From the IMG/VR virus record IMGVR_UViG_3300037189_018230, positions 1 through 39,184 of that record: a stretch of 39,184 bases of DNA. One strand, written 5' to 3'. A program made the position numbers and the translations under genes. The stretch comes from a virus. Of the stretch, positions 22,314 to 30,530 are shown in pieces (the first letter of the stretch is position 1; every line of letters begins with the position of its first letter). Below the pieces are notes generated by a model. That model saw only the letters and a program-made list of their open reading frames with translations. It searched no databases and was not told where the DNA came from.

Positions 22314-24124
22314 GCCGCACCTCCCTGCGCTACAGACAGCGCAACAGCAACGGGGCGCACCCAAATCGGCGTACAGCCGAGGGCGAACGTCTCGCCGCTC
22401 CAGGCGAGCAGAAGCGTCCGCCCCATTTCGCTGGCGATGGCAGCGGCGGCCGGTGGCGGCACAGCGTTCCCGATGCGCTCGCGCCATGCAGAATCGGACA
22501 GGCCGTCCAGTTCGAACTGTTCCTCCGGATCGACGAGGCCTTGCAGCGATGCCAGCTCAAGCGTTGTGAATGGACGGTGCCATGTTCCGTCCTCGGCGAT
22601 GATGCGAGCGACGAGCCTTTCTTCTGCCGACGGCAGCCCCTCATTTCCAGTCGAAAAACCGGAAGCACGAGGATCGGCGACGCTCCAGCGCCCGTTATCG
22701 TGGCAGGCCGATGAACTGACCGCGCCGGCAGACGTATCCCACGGCACGACGCCGTAATGCCCGCCGGTAAGGTAGTGGTCTCCCTTGGACCGATCGAGGC
22801 CAGGGCGAGGGTCAGCGACCGCATAAGCTCCTTGGCCCGTCGTGCTGCCGGAAATCACAGTGCCGGATGACTCGCCCCAGCCCGTGACGCCATACTTCCC
22901 GTAGGTCGGGCCAACGCGGCGAGGATCGGCAACAGCTTGACCTCCGGCGCTTGGGCCTGCGCCGCCAGTAATCGTGCCGGCAGCATGGTCGAAGCGGACG
23001 ACGCGAAAGCAGTTGTTGTGCTTGATGCCGGTGCGAGGATCCGCCACCGAGAACCCGCCCTGAATCGGCGAACGCTGCCCGGTCACTGTCCCGGTCGATT
23101 CATCCCATGCGCGGACGCCGAGCTGGCCATATTCGCCGCCGGCCGGGAAACGTGGATCGGCGACAGAGAAAGAACCGTTGCTTGGCGTAGATCGCCCCGC
23201 CACCGTACCTGTATGGTCTTCCCAGCTATTCACGCCTAGATAGCCGCCACGGAATTCCGGCACGATCAGGTAATCACTCAGCGCACCGTCGACCACAGCC
23301 AGGCGGTTCAGGCTGCGCCAATCAGACCCGGCCTCAACGAACGCGAGGCGAACCCACGTTTTCCATTGCAGCGCCGGCACACGGTGCATGACGCCGCCAG
23401 CAGGATCGCCTGGCAACGGCAGGCGGCCGATAACTTCGCCGACACTCCGCAGCGACTTCTTCTGCGGCTCGTACAGGAACGGCGGCACCTTTTCGATATG
23501 CCTGGCAACCAAAAGGAACCGCTTGCGGCTCTGCGCGAGGCCGCCGAGTTCGCCGCAGTCGTGCGTGGTCTCGGCGACTGCATAGCCATACTGGCGCAGC
23601 AACGCGCCGATTTGGTCAAGGAGATGGCGACCACGCGACGCAATGCGCGGGACGTTCTCGAAAATGATGAGCTCCGGCGGGCTGTCGCCGAAGGCTTCGA
23701 GCATCAACCAGACGCCGCGCAGGGTCAGGCGATTGAGGGCTTGATACTTGTCGGTGCGGCTGCGATTTTCGGACAGCAGGCCGCTGAATCCCTTGCAAGG
23801 GGCGGACAAGAAAACGATGTGCGGGAACTCATGCCCGGCTGCGGCCCGAATGTCCGCCGGGGTGGCTTCGCGCCAATCTGCGGGCGGCTCCTTGCCGTTG
23901 AAGTCGACATACTGCGAGCGGTCGAACAGGTCGAGCGTGGTGGCCTTCACGCCGATACGGCGCTCGAAGTCGCGATTTGCTGCGGCATCGACATCGACAC
24001 TGCCGATGCAGCGGAATTTGGCGACCATGTTGCCGATACGGGCCTCGCCCTTGTTGAACCCGTCGGCCCCGCCACCAATCGCCCCGAACAGGTGGAAATG
24101 GCGGATTTCACGAACATCAATCAC
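22310..24124 (-). CDS. C5-cytosine DNA methyltransferase with five VADPR repeats
   Basis: 604 aa from a GTG at 24124 (GTGA overlap); an ATG 19 codons upstream is possible but overlaps the previous gene. Motif I HLFGAIGGGADGF (11-23), SAPCKGF with catalytic Cys110, IFENVPR (motif VI, 154-160), QSRKRF (198-203) and IGNAVPPP (551-558) define the family. Residues 293-486, where a target-recognition domain belongs, hold five modules of about 38-46 aa, each with W/FD..(T/S/A)GTV and a closing VADPR (321, 360, 398, 436, 482). No endonuclease partner is seen. Confidence 0.9.
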   Translation of the reverse strand: MIDVREIRHFHLFGAIGGGADGFNKGEARIGNMVAKFRCIGSVDVDAAANRDFERRIGVKATTLDLFDRSQYVDFNGKEPPADWREATPADIRAAAGHEFPHIVFLSAPCKGFSGLLSENRSRTDKYQALNRLTLRGVWLMLEAFGDSPPELIIFENVPRIASRGRHLLDQIGALLRQYGYAVAETTHDCGELGGLAQSRKRFLLVARHIEKVPPFLYEPQKKSLRSVGEVIGRLPLPGDPAGGVMHRVPALQWKTWVRLAFVEAGSDWRSLNRLAVVDGALSDYLIVPEFRGGYLGVNSWEDHTGTVAGRSTPSNGSFSVADPRFPAGGEYGQLGVRAWDESTGTVTGQRSPIQGGFSVADPRTGIKHNNCFRVVRFDHAAGTITGGAGPSAGGQAVADPRRVGPTYGKYGVTGWGESSGTVISGSTTGQGAYAVADPRPGLDRSKGDHYLTGGHYGVVPWDTSAGAVSSSACHDNGRWSVADPRASGFSTGNEGLPSAEERLVARIIAEDGTWHRPFTTLELASLQGLVDPEEQFELDGLSDSAWRERIGNAVPPPAAAAIASEMGRTLLLAWSGETFALGCTPIWVRPVAVALSVAQGGAA

Positions 24125-24411
24125 AACAGCCTCCCTTGCTTGAGCCGAATGGGGTTGATGCGGCGGCCGGAAATCCGGCACGGCCGCTGGTCGGCTTCTT
24201 CAATTACCCCCTTCTCCAGCAGCTCATTGACGCGGCCGGCAACGCAGTTGATCGGCATGTCGATGGCACGGGAGATTTCAAGACGCGAAAAAACTGCACC
24301 GGGATGGCGGTGCAGATGGTCAATGATTTGCTGCTGTTTGGCGGTCAGCTTTCCGTCGTCGCGCAGCTCGTGATAGGCGGCGATGCTGGTTTCGCGGACA
24401 GAGGCCTGCAT
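24121..24411 (-). CDS. small winged-helix regulator
   Basis: 96 aa from the ATG at 24411 (TGATG overlap; a GTG one codon upstream is equivalent). The segment LTAKQQQIIDHLHRHPGAVFSRLEISRAIDMPINCVAGRVNELLEKGVIEE (residues about 23-73) is a clear winged helix of the MarR/phage-regulator kind. It lies third in the operon after the Cro-like gene. It may control early genes or act as a replication accessory; the target is unknown. Confidence 0.75.
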   Translation of the reverse strand: MQASVRETSIAAYHELRDDGKLTAKQQQIIDHLHRHPGAVFSRLEISRAIDMPINCVAGRVNELLEKGVIEEADQRPCRISGRRINPIRLKQGRLL

Positions 24412-24983
24412 CACTTGCGCCCCCCCGATGCGAGCATCGATTCGACCTGGTGCAAGGCGCGCTGCGTGGCATCGACAGATTCGGCCAGCTCGCGCTGGGC
24501 GGCGATCAGTTCCTCGTGCGTTGCGCCGTCGACCAGATCGGCAACAGCGCGCTGAGCGTCGCTGTTCTCGGAGATCATCGTGCGGAGCATCCCAACAGCG
24601 TCGATGCCCTCCTTGGCCTCTTCATCAATCGGACGTGCTGCGATCCCAACCCCGCGCAGCAGGTCATCCATGCAGTGCAGGCGGACATCCATCGGCATCG
24701 CCGAGAGAATCGACGGGATGAAGTTCGTCGGCAGCAAGTTGGTATCCTTGCTGGAGTCGTCCGGCCAGCGGAAAACGCGGTCGGCATTGACCTTCCAGCG
24801 TTCAAACGTGTCGGCGGTATGCGGCTCGAACTTGATGCCGGTGACCACGGGGCCGTTCGTGCGTTCGTGGGCCTCGACGATCAACTGAACGACCGTCTCA
24901 CGGCTCCAGCCGTTGACTTTGCGCCATGCGTTCACGTGGTCGAGAACGATGGCAATCCAGGTCTTGTGCGACACGTCTCGCAT
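24411..24983 (-). CDS. second early gene, CII/YdaT-position protein
   Basis: 190 aa. It starts MRDVSHKTWIAIVLDHVNAW at 24983, three bases after the Cro-like stop. The middle (VVTGIKFEPHTADTFERWKVNADRVFRWPDD) recurs in phage proteins located right after cro. The C-terminal 60 residues are helical. The slot after cro is that of CII or YdaT-type regulators, so a regulatory role is plausible but not shown. I do not see a clear helix-turn-helix. Confidence 0.7.
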   Translation of the reverse strand: MRDVSHKTWIAIVLDHVNAWRKVNGWSRETVVQLIVEAHERTNGPVVTGIKFEPHTADTFERWKVNADRVFRWPDDSSKDTNLLPTNFIPSILSAMPMDVRLHCMDDLLRGVGIAARPIDEEAKEGIDAVGMLRTMISENSDAQRAVADLVDGATHEELIAAQRELAESVDATQRALHQVESMLASGGRK

Positions 24984-24986
24984 GAC

Positions 24987-25283
24987 TCAGTCCTCCTTGG
25001 TCAATACAGTGGGGCCATCGACAACAGGACTTGGAGACGCACCATGACAACAGGCGGTATCGCAAGCAAGCTCAGGCCAGATCAGGTGCCAGTCGTCGGG
25101 ACGCAAGTCTTTACGCGACACGGCCCCGGCGGTTGCCTGCTCGATGGAGACGCAGCGGGCCGGGGAGATGGCGGCGGAACCCGATGCCATCTGAGACAGA
25201 AACGAGATGGAAACGCCTAGCGCGTCAGCGAGCCTAGATGCCCCTCCGCGTTCGAGTGTGGAAAGGTAGGTCTTTAGGTTCAT
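24987..25283 (-). CDS. cro: Cro-like / YdaS-family repressor
   Basis: 98 aa from the ATG at 25283 (MNLKTYLSTLERGGASRLAD). Helix-turn-helix at residues 14-40: GASRLADALGVSISFLSQMASG-type, followed by AISPARCVSIEQATAGAVSRKDLRPD, the YdaS/Cro signature. GAGG lies before the start. It is the first gene of the leftward early operon, facing the CI-like gene, and would repress the lysogenic promoter during lytic growth. Longer frame to 25301 adds six residues without support. Confidence 0.88.
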   Translation of the reverse strand: MNLKTYLSTLERGGASRLADALGVSISFLSQMASGSAAISPARCVSIEQATAGAVSRKDLRPDDWHLIWPELACDTACCHGASPSPVVDGPTVLTKED

Positions 25284-25307
25284 GGATGGCCTCAGGAACA
25301 AATGAGG

Positions 25308-25339
25308 GCAGTTTAATAAACACTAAACCATAAAGTCAA
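25308..25339 (-). promoter_or_regulatory. leftward early promoter with operator (PR-like)
   Basis: On the minus strand, TTGACT (25334-25339) and TATTAA (25313-25318) are separated by 15 bp and lead into the cro gene. The operator core GTTTAGTGTTTATTAAAC lies between and over the -10. The 22-bp block 25308-25329 is repeated exactly, inverted, at 27014-27035. Confidence 0.7.
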
Positions 25340-25360
25340 GTTTTTGCTTGTTTATGGTTT
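25325..25360. promoter_or_regulatory. 10-bp inverted repeat between cro and cI
   Basis: AAACCATAAA (25325-25334) and TTTATGGTTT (25351-25360) are perfect inverted copies 16 bp apart, straddling the start regions of the divergent genes. Their GTTTA-like half-sites resemble those in the 22-bp operator. Probable additional repressor-binding site for control of cI itself. Confidence 0.6.
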
Positions 25361-25378
25361 GCTAATCAAAATGCAGAC

Positions 25379-25996
25379 ATGGACAAAGTACAAAACAGGC
25401 GGAACCAGCTAAAGCGATGGTTCGCCAATAGATCACTGCCGGAGCGCGAGAAGAGCTACATATCGCAACTGATGAGCGGCAAAGCTTCGTTCGGAGAAAA
25501 AGCCGCCCGCAGGATTGAGCGTGATTACGGCATGGGTGATGGATACCTTGATTCACTCGATGAAAACACAGAGCCTGGGCCTGACATCCTTGGGCGCGTG
25601 CCGCTCATATCGTGGGTACAAGCTGGCGCTTGGTCAGAGGTGATCGACAACCTGTCTCCCGGCGATGCCGAGGAATGGCTGCCTTGCCCGGTCAGCCACA
25701 GCCCTGCAACGTTTGTATTGCGGGTACGTGGCGAGTCGATGTTCAACCCACATGGCCGCCCATCATTTCAGGACGGCGACCTGATTTTCGTCGATCCTGA
25801 GCGCCCGGCCGAGCACGGTTCACTCGTCGTTGTCCGGCTGGATGACGACAGGGAGGCAACATTCAAGAAACTTGTTGTCGAGGGGGATAGGCGCTTCCTC
25901 CGAGCGCTTAACCCTGCTTGGCCGGAGCCAATGATCCACATCAACGGCAACGCCACGATATGTGGCGTCGTGATCTTCAAGGGGGAAAAGCTATGA
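25379..25996 (+). CDS. cI: CI-like repressor, S24 peptidase
   Basis: 205 aa. N-terminal helix-turn-helix about 8-50 (LMSGKASFGEKAARRIERDYG), then an S24/LexA self-cleavage domain: Ala82-Gly83 as scissile bond in WVQAGAW, catalytic Ser120 in RVRGESMFNP, and Lys163 in ATFKKLV. It keeps the prophage silent and would be destroyed by RecA upon DNA damage, so induction is SOS-linked. The ATG at 25379 has a poor ribosome site, which may mean a leaderless or weakly translated message. Downstream lipoprotein overlaps its stop by four bases. Confidence 0.93.
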   Translation: MDKVQNRRNQLKRWFANRSLPEREKSYISQLMSGKASFGEKAARRIERDYGMGDGYLDSLDENTEPGPDILGRVPLISWVQAGAWSEVIDNLSPGDAEEWLPCPVSHSPATFVLRVRGESMFNPHGRPSFQDGDLIFVDPERPAEHGSLVVVRLDDDREATFKKLVVEGDRRFLRALNPAWPEPMIHINGNATICGVVIFKGEKL

Positions 25997-26520
25997 AAAC
26001 TATCGTGGTTTCCATTGCCATCGTCGCCGCGATATTGAGCGCCTGCGGAGAAAACCAGCAGGCACCGCAGACACAGATCGAACCGACAAAACAAGCAACC
26101 AAGGGCACCGACCGCTACTACGTTCTCGAAGACAACGGCGCGTATGGGTATGAGCGTGCGCTCAGTGAGCATGAAATTAAGCGCGGACAGGGCGCAGCCC
26201 CGATTGTGATGGCGCGATACGTCGGTGAGAAAGACGGAAAATGGCAGGTCGCCATCGAAGACGGAAGCATTATTTCCGTGTTCGAGTGCAGCAAGCCGTG
26301 CGAATTCATCAAGGCGATGGTTTTTGATCTTGATGAGAATGGACGGGCACTGAATGTGGAGCGCATGCGCGGACAGCCTGGCATCTTGGCCTACTCGATT
26401 CTTCAGGACGCCATCAATGGCAAGCTATCCAACAGGATGGGAATCAAAAAAGACAGCAAGATTTACTCCGTTTGGTTCGACGAGAATAAAGGGCCAATCC
26501 TGACCCAGAACGGAAAATAG
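25993..26520 (+). CDS. small lipoprotein in the repressor operon
   Basis: 175 aa. Signal sequence MKTIVVSIAIVAAILSAC ends in lipobox LSAC with acylated Cys18, then a Gln/Thr-rich linker and a globular part (residues 40-175). CSKPCEF suggests a disulphide. Its ATG overlaps the cI stop, so it is made in lysogens. Lipoproteins in this slot often alter the cell surface or block superinfection, but no such family is recognised here. Composition is less GC-rich than the structural genes, in keeping with a moron-type insert. Confidence 0.8.
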   Translation: MKTIVVSIAIVAAILSACGENQQAPQTQIEPTKQATKGTDRYYVLEDNGAYGYERALSEHEIKRGQGAAPIVMARYVGEKDGKWQVAIEDGSIISVFECSKPCEFIKAMVFDLDENGRALNVERMRGQPGILAYSILQDAINGKLSNRMGIKKDSKIYSVWFDENKGPILTQNGK

Positions 26521-26528
26521 CCAAGCCA

Positions 26529-26843
26529 GTGAAAACATCCTCGGCCAAAACCCTGCTCGAAGAAACGGGCAGTCCGATGGACGCTGCGACGCTATTTCGT
26601 GCGCTTGAGTTCGCTGGACTGGTTGAGCAAAAACGCTACGTGTCCTCGTCTGGAAGCGGAGAGATAAAGACATTCTGGTCATTCACTGATGACGGTCTTC
26701 GGCTTGGGGAAAACAAACCAACTATCAGCCCGACAAAGACCGAGCTTAGGTTCTACGAATCAAGATTTCACGATGCTCTGATTGCAGCGGCCGATGCGAT
26801 CATCAACCACGCAAGACTGCACAAGGCGAATCTGATGGGCTGA
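26529..26843 (+). CDS. small third gene of the repressor operon
   Basis: 104 aa from a GTG at 26529, or 88 aa from the ATG at 26577; neither has a strong ribosome site. The pattern MDAATLFRALEFAGLVEQKR...FTDDGLRLGENKP resembles the small wHTH-like C-terminal region of phage antirepressors, weakly. A terminator follows after 22 bases. As the last gene of the lysogenic operon it may be a regulator or an exclusion factor; function unknown. Confidence 0.6.
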   Translation: MKTSSAKTLLEETGSPMDAATLFRALEFAGLVEQKRYVSSSGSGEIKTFWSFTDDGLRLGENKPTISPTKTELRFYESRFHDALIAAADAIINHARLHKANLMG

Positions 26844-26865
26844 ACTTCAGCCACGATGCGCAGCC

Positions 26866-26892
26866 AAAGCCCGCCATTGAGCGGGTTTTTTC
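26866..26892 (+). terminator. terminator of the cI operon
   Basis: CCCGC (26870-26874) pairs with GCGGG (26881-26885), extended by AAAG/TTTT to about nine pairs, followed by TTTTTTCT. It separates the lysogenic operon from the rightward recombination promoter. Confidence 0.8.
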
Positions 26893-26978
26893 TGCCCGAT
26901 CTCTTGATCCGCCTCCTTAGTGAATTCCGGCGCCAAATTTTCCGCCCGTAACCACCAGCATTCGCCACCATCCTAAAA

Positions 26979-27035
26979 GTTTAGTGAAAAGTTTATCTTT
27001 TGCTTGACACTGCGGTTTAGTGTTTATTAAACTGC
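26979..27035 (+). promoter_or_regulatory. rightward early promoter with operators (PL-like)
   Basis: TTGACA (27004-27009) and TATTAA (27025-27030), 15 bp apart, drive the recombination operon. The operator block 27014-27035 is an exact inverted copy of 25308-25329. A second, imperfect site with two GTTTA half-sites lies at 26979-26995. The same repressor probably controls both arms. Confidence 0.7.
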
Positions 27036-27064
27036 GCTCATCAAATCACCGATAGGAGCGCAGC

Positions 27065-27331
27065 ATGACCGACACCAAGCACACCCCAGGGCCGTGGCAT
27101 GAAGGCAGCCACCGCTCAATCGAATCTCAGAGCGGCACCATCTGCGAGGTGTATTCGCACATGGGCATCGCGGAAGCTGATGCAAATCAGAAGCTGATTG
27201 CTGCCGCGCCCGACCTGCTGGATGCGTTGGTTGATGCAGTTAGGTATGCGCAAGGTGGCGACGTTCTGCACCCTGCGGCACTTTCCCGTGCCCGCGCCGC
27301 CATCGCCAAGGCCACCGGGGGCGCAGCATGA
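27065..27331 (+). CDS. small conserved phage early protein
   Basis: 88 aa, GGAG ahead of the ATG at 27065. N-terminal KHTPGPWHEG and the central ANQKLIAAAPDLLDALVDAVR are a pattern very common in small phage proteins, function unknown. First gene of the rightward operon; its stop overlaps the next start (ATGA). Confidence 0.8.
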   Translation: MTDTKHTPGPWHEGSHRSIESQSGTICEVYSHMGIAEADANQKLIAAAPDLLDALVDAVRYAQGGDVLHPAALSRARAAIAKATGGAA

Positions 27332-27618
27332 AAAGCACCTGCCGCCCTCCCAATTTCGCCATTACCGGTACCGATGCAAACACTGCGGCACGGCGGGCCT
27401 GGCTCGCCAGCCTCCAGGGGAAACGCCCGCTCCGCATCCGCGAGCACCTCAAGACCGCGCTCGTCCTCGTCTTGATTCTCGCCGTCTATGGACTCGTCGG
27501 CCACCTCGATCACGAGGACGAATTGCTGCGCCGGGCAGAGCTCGACGCCTACACGAACGCCCTGGCGACCTGCCAGAACGAACGCTTCCTCATCACCGCA
27601 AACACCCAAGGAGAATAA
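27328..27618 (+). CDS. small single-span membrane protein
   Basis: 96 aa. Residues 43-59 (TALVLVLILAVYGLVGH) form one membrane segment preceded by a basic stretch (KRPLRIREHLK), predicting an N-in orientation. The C-terminal 35 residues are charged. It overlaps the preceding gene and sits before the nuclease gene. Candidates are an early membrane-acting or exclusion protein; no family recognised. Confidence 0.68.
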   Translation: MKSTCRPPNFAITGTDANTAARRAWLASLQGKRPLRIREHLKTALVLVLILAVYGLVGHLDHEDELLRRAELDAYTNALATCQNERFLITANTQGE

Positions 27619-27620
27619 CG

Positions 27621-28463
27621 ATGAACGCTCCAGAGCGTATTCACGCCGCCGATCCTATCGGCGTTATCCGGGCCAGTTCCTGGCCCTCTCTGTTCGATTG
27701 CAGCTACCGCTGGTACTGGCAGAACGTCGCCGGACTGCGGATGCCGTCGTCGGGCAATGCCGCCCTCGGCACCGCCGTTCATGCCGGCACGGCGTTGTTC
27801 GACGCAGCCCGCGTCAACGGCGACCCGGTGCCGGTCGATGCTGCGGTCGACGCCAGCCGCGCCAAGCTTGCCGATCCCGGCCAAGACGTTGAATGGGACG
27901 AGAACTTGACGCCGGCCGAGGCCGACAACTTCGCCATCAAGCTCACTGCCCGCTACTGCCAAGAGGTCGCGCCGACCCGCGACTATGCCGCCGTCGAGCT
28001 GGAATGCAACGCACTGGACATCGCCACCAACCACGGCGTCGTTCGCGTAACCGGAACAACCGACCGGGTGCGCGCACTGGCCGACGGACGCGAGGGTATC
28101 TCCGACCTGAAAACTGGCAGCCGCGCCACCGAGAAAGCCGCCGACGGCAGCCGTCGCGCTGTCACCAAGGGGCATCACCTACAGCTCGGCATCTACACCC
28201 TCATGGCCGAACAAGCCACCGGCCGACGCATGGAAGCTCCGGCCGAAATCATCGGCCTTCAGACAACCAAGGAAGCGCCCGTCGCCACAGGGGAAATCAA
28301 GGACGTGAAGACGCCGCTCCTTGGCACCGATGACGCCCCCGGCCTGATCGAGATCGCGGCCCGAATGCTTCGTGACGGGATTTTCCCGCCCAACCCCAAA
28401 AGCATGCTTTGCAGCAAGAAGTATTGCCCCGCCTACGGCACCCGTTGCCACTACCACGAGTAA
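27621..28463 (+). CDS. PD-(D/E)XK exonuclease, RecB-like
   Basis: 280 aa, start MNAPERIHAADPIGVIRASS at 27621. Family elements: SSWPSLFDCSYRWYWQ, GTAVHAGTALFDAA, GTTDRVRALADGREGISDLKTG (the D...DLK catalytic core, near residues 145-165) and QLGIYTLMAEQATGR with the Gln/Tyr pair. A C-terminal Cys set (LCSKKYCPAYGTRC) recalls the Fe-S-binding end of AddB/Cas4-type nucleases. With the following RecT, it should make single-stranded tails for annealing. Confidence 0.88.
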   Translation: MNAPERIHAADPIGVIRASSWPSLFDCSYRWYWQNVAGLRMPSSGNAALGTAVHAGTALFDAARVNGDPVPVDAAVDASRAKLADPGQDVEWDENLTPAEADNFAIKLTARYCQEVAPTRDYAAVELECNALDIATNHGVVRVTGTTDRVRALADGREGISDLKTGSRATEKAADGSRRAVTKGHHLQLGIYTLMAEQATGRRMEAPAEIIGLQTTKEAPVATGEIKDVKTPLLGTDDAPGLIEIAARMLRDGIFPPNPKSMLCSKKYCPAYGTRCHYHE

Positions 28464-28476
28464 GGAGACCCACCAC

Positions 28477-29565
28477 ATGCAACCCGCAACCCCTGTCGCC
28501 ATGACCGAACTCCGCGCCCAAGCCATCGCGCCGCGCACCGCAGACTTTCCCGTCGCTATGGGCTTCGGCAACAACCAGAGCTTCGAGCTGATGCAGCGCG
28601 CCGCCAAGCTGCTCGCAAACTCGACACTGGTTCCCGCTTCGTACCGTGTCGTCAATGAAGACCGCCGTGGCAACGTCACGGAAAACCCGGCAGGCCTGCC
28701 CAACTGCGTCGTGGCGCTGAACATGGCGCAGCGCATGGGAGCCGACCCATTGATGGTGATGCAGAACCTCTACATCGTCGAGGGCCGCCCGGCCTGGAGT
28801 TCGCAGTTCATCATCGCGGCGATCAACAACTGCGGCCGGTATTCTCCGCTGCGCTTCGAGATGTCCGAGCTGGAGCCGGAGCGCGAAATCGAATACACGG
28901 AATACGAATGGCAAGACCAGCCGAACGGTCGCGCCAAGAAGGTCGCCGTCACGCGCAAGATCAAGATTCGCAACCGCACGTGCACCGCCTGGGCTGTCGA
29001 ACGCGAAACCGGCCAGCGCCTTGAATCGCCGGTTATCAGCATCGAAATGGCCGTGCGCGAGGGCTGGTATGGCAAGAACGGCAGCAAGTGGCAGACGATG
29101 TCCGACGTGATGCTGCGCTACCGCTCTGCCAGCTTCTTCGGGAAGCTCTACGCCCCCGAATTGCTCATGGGCCTCCAAACGGCCGAGGAAGTCGGCGACA
29201 TCATCGACGTGACGCCGGAGCCGATCGTTCGCCAGCCGGTCGATGTCGGCACCCTGCGCGCAAACCAGAACGCACAAGAGGCTGTGGTGGCGCACAGCCA
29301 ATACGAGGGCATGGCCGCCGGAAGCCCCGGCGGTGCTGAACAGCCCGAGGACGCTGGCACAGGCCAGGGCGGTAGCGAGGCAACGGGCGCGGAAGGCACC
29401 GCGTCGTCTGATCCCACCGCGCAGTCCTCGTCTGGCAACTGGCAACCGACACCGGAAGAAAAGGCCGAAATCGCGGCCCGCGAACGCGCCGAAGCCGGCG
29501 CTGATGCCCAGCCGCAGCAGGCGACCAGCTCGCGCCGTGGTCGCGGCAATCTGGACATCGGCTAA
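28477..29565 (+). CDS. recT: RecT-family annealing protein
   Basis: 362 aa, AAGGAGA precedes the ATG at 28477. The conserved RecT part is residues 25-250: NMAQRMGADPLMVMQNLYIVEGRPAW and then SSQFIIAAINNCGRYSPL, WYGKNGSKWQTMSDVMLRYRSASFF. The C-terminal 110 residues are Gln/Ser/Gly-rich and probably disordered, ending RRGRGNLDIG. It pairs complementary single strands and partners with the nuclease gene immediately upstream. Confidence 0.9.
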   Translation: MQPATPVAMTELRAQAIAPRTADFPVAMGFGNNQSFELMQRAAKLLANSTLVPASYRVVNEDRRGNVTENPAGLPNCVVALNMAQRMGADPLMVMQNLYIVEGRPAWSSQFIIAAINNCGRYSPLRFEMSELEPEREIEYTEYEWQDQPNGRAKKVAVTRKIKIRNRTCTAWAVERETGQRLESPVISIEMAVREGWYGKNGSKWQTMSDVMLRYRSASFFGKLYAPELLMGLQTAEEVGDIIDVTPEPIVRQPVDVGTLRANQNAQEAVVAHSQYEGMAAGSPGGAEQPEDAGTGQGGSEATGAEGTASSDPTAQSSSGNWQPTPEEKAEIAARERAEAGADAQPQQATSSRRGRGNLDIG

Positions 29566-29577
29566 TAGGGGCGGGAC

Positions 29578-29775
29578 ATGAATCAGAGAGTCCAAGACCT
29601 CTACGACGAGCGCGACTTCGAGGAACTGCTCGACAGCGCGCAGGCGAATGCCGCGAACGATTGGGAGGAAACCTTCGTCCGCGACATGAAGGCGAAATAC
29701 GAGGAATTCGGCCGTCGGATGTATCTGTCCGACGCGCAGAAGGAACACCTCGAACGCATCGCTTCCGACGAGTAA
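29578..29775 (+). CDS. small acidic helical protein
   Basis: 65 aa, strongly charged and probably helical (YDERDFEELLDSAQAN; MYLSDAQKEHLERIASDE). It lies 12 bases after recT and 10 before a methyltransferase gene, in the same operon. No family recognised. Confidence 0.65.
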   Translation: MNQRVQDLYDERDFEELLDSAQANAANDWEETFVRDMKAKYEEFGRRMYLSDAQKEHLERIASDE

Positions 29776-29785
29776 GGGGGGAGCG

Positions 29786-30520
29786 ATGCGAGTAGAAAAC
29801 GAAGTGCTCACAGTCCTTAGCCGCGCCGCTACCCAAGGCAACGCCCTGACGCTTGTTGGCCAGCTTGACCGTCGCCTCTACGACCGCACGAACAAGGTGC
29901 TTGAGGCTGCCGGCGGCAAGTGGAACCGCAAGGCAAAAGCCCACCTGTTTGATGGCGACGCCGCCGATGCCATCGAGCAGATCATCCTGACCGGCGAAAT
30001 CACCATTCCGCAGGATTTCGGCTACTTCCCGACGCCCGAACCAATCGTGGCACGACTGATCGAGCTGGCCGAGATTGAGCCGGGCATGACGGTTCTGGAG
30101 CCGAGCGCAGGTCAAGGGAACATCGCCAAGGCCGTGGCCGACATCGCCAAGGTGGATTGCGTCGAGCTGCTCCAGAAGAACGTTGAGGCCTTGCTTGCCG
30201 GGGAGTTCGCCCGCGACGTGATCATGAGCGACTTCCTTGCCTTGGTTCCGGCGCCGACCTACGACCGCGTGGTGATGAACCCGCCGTTTGCCAGGCAAGA
30301 CGACATCCGCCATGTCACCCATGCGATGCGCTTCCTCAAGGAAGGGGGGCGTCTGGTTTCCGTTATGGCCGCCAGCATCCTGTTCCGCGACAACCGCCTC
30401 ACCGCAGACTTCCGCGCACTGATCGACGAGCGCGGGGGCGACATTGAGGAATGTCCGGAGGGGGCGTTCCGTTCGTCCGGGACGATGGTTCGCACGGTCA
30501 TCGTGACCATTCCGAACTGA
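29786..30520 (+). CDS. class I DNA methyltransferase, NPPF type
   Basis: 244 aa, start MRVENEVLTVLSRA at 29786. After a 75-residue N-terminal module (LYDRTNKVLEAAGGKWNRKAK), motif I EPSAGQGNIAKAV (105-117) and catalytic MNPPFARQDD (164-173) place it among N6-adenine methyltransferases related to TaqI/Eco57I types. SVMAASILFRDN is the usual motif VI-VIII region. No endonuclease is present. It precedes the methyltransferase-like gene at 30531. Confidence 0.88.
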   Translation: MRVENEVLTVLSRAATQGNALTLVGQLDRRLYDRTNKVLEAAGGKWNRKAKAHLFDGDAADAIEQIILTGEITIPQDFGYFPTPEPIVARLIELAEIEPGMTVLEPSAGQGNIAKAVADIAKVDCVELLQKNVEALLAGEFARDVIMSDFLALVPAPTYDRVVMNPPFARQDDIRHVTHAMRFLKEGGRLVSVMAASILFRDNRLTADFRALIDERGGDIEECPEGAFRSSGTMVRTVIVTIPN

Positions 30521-30530
30521 GGCCGGCGAC

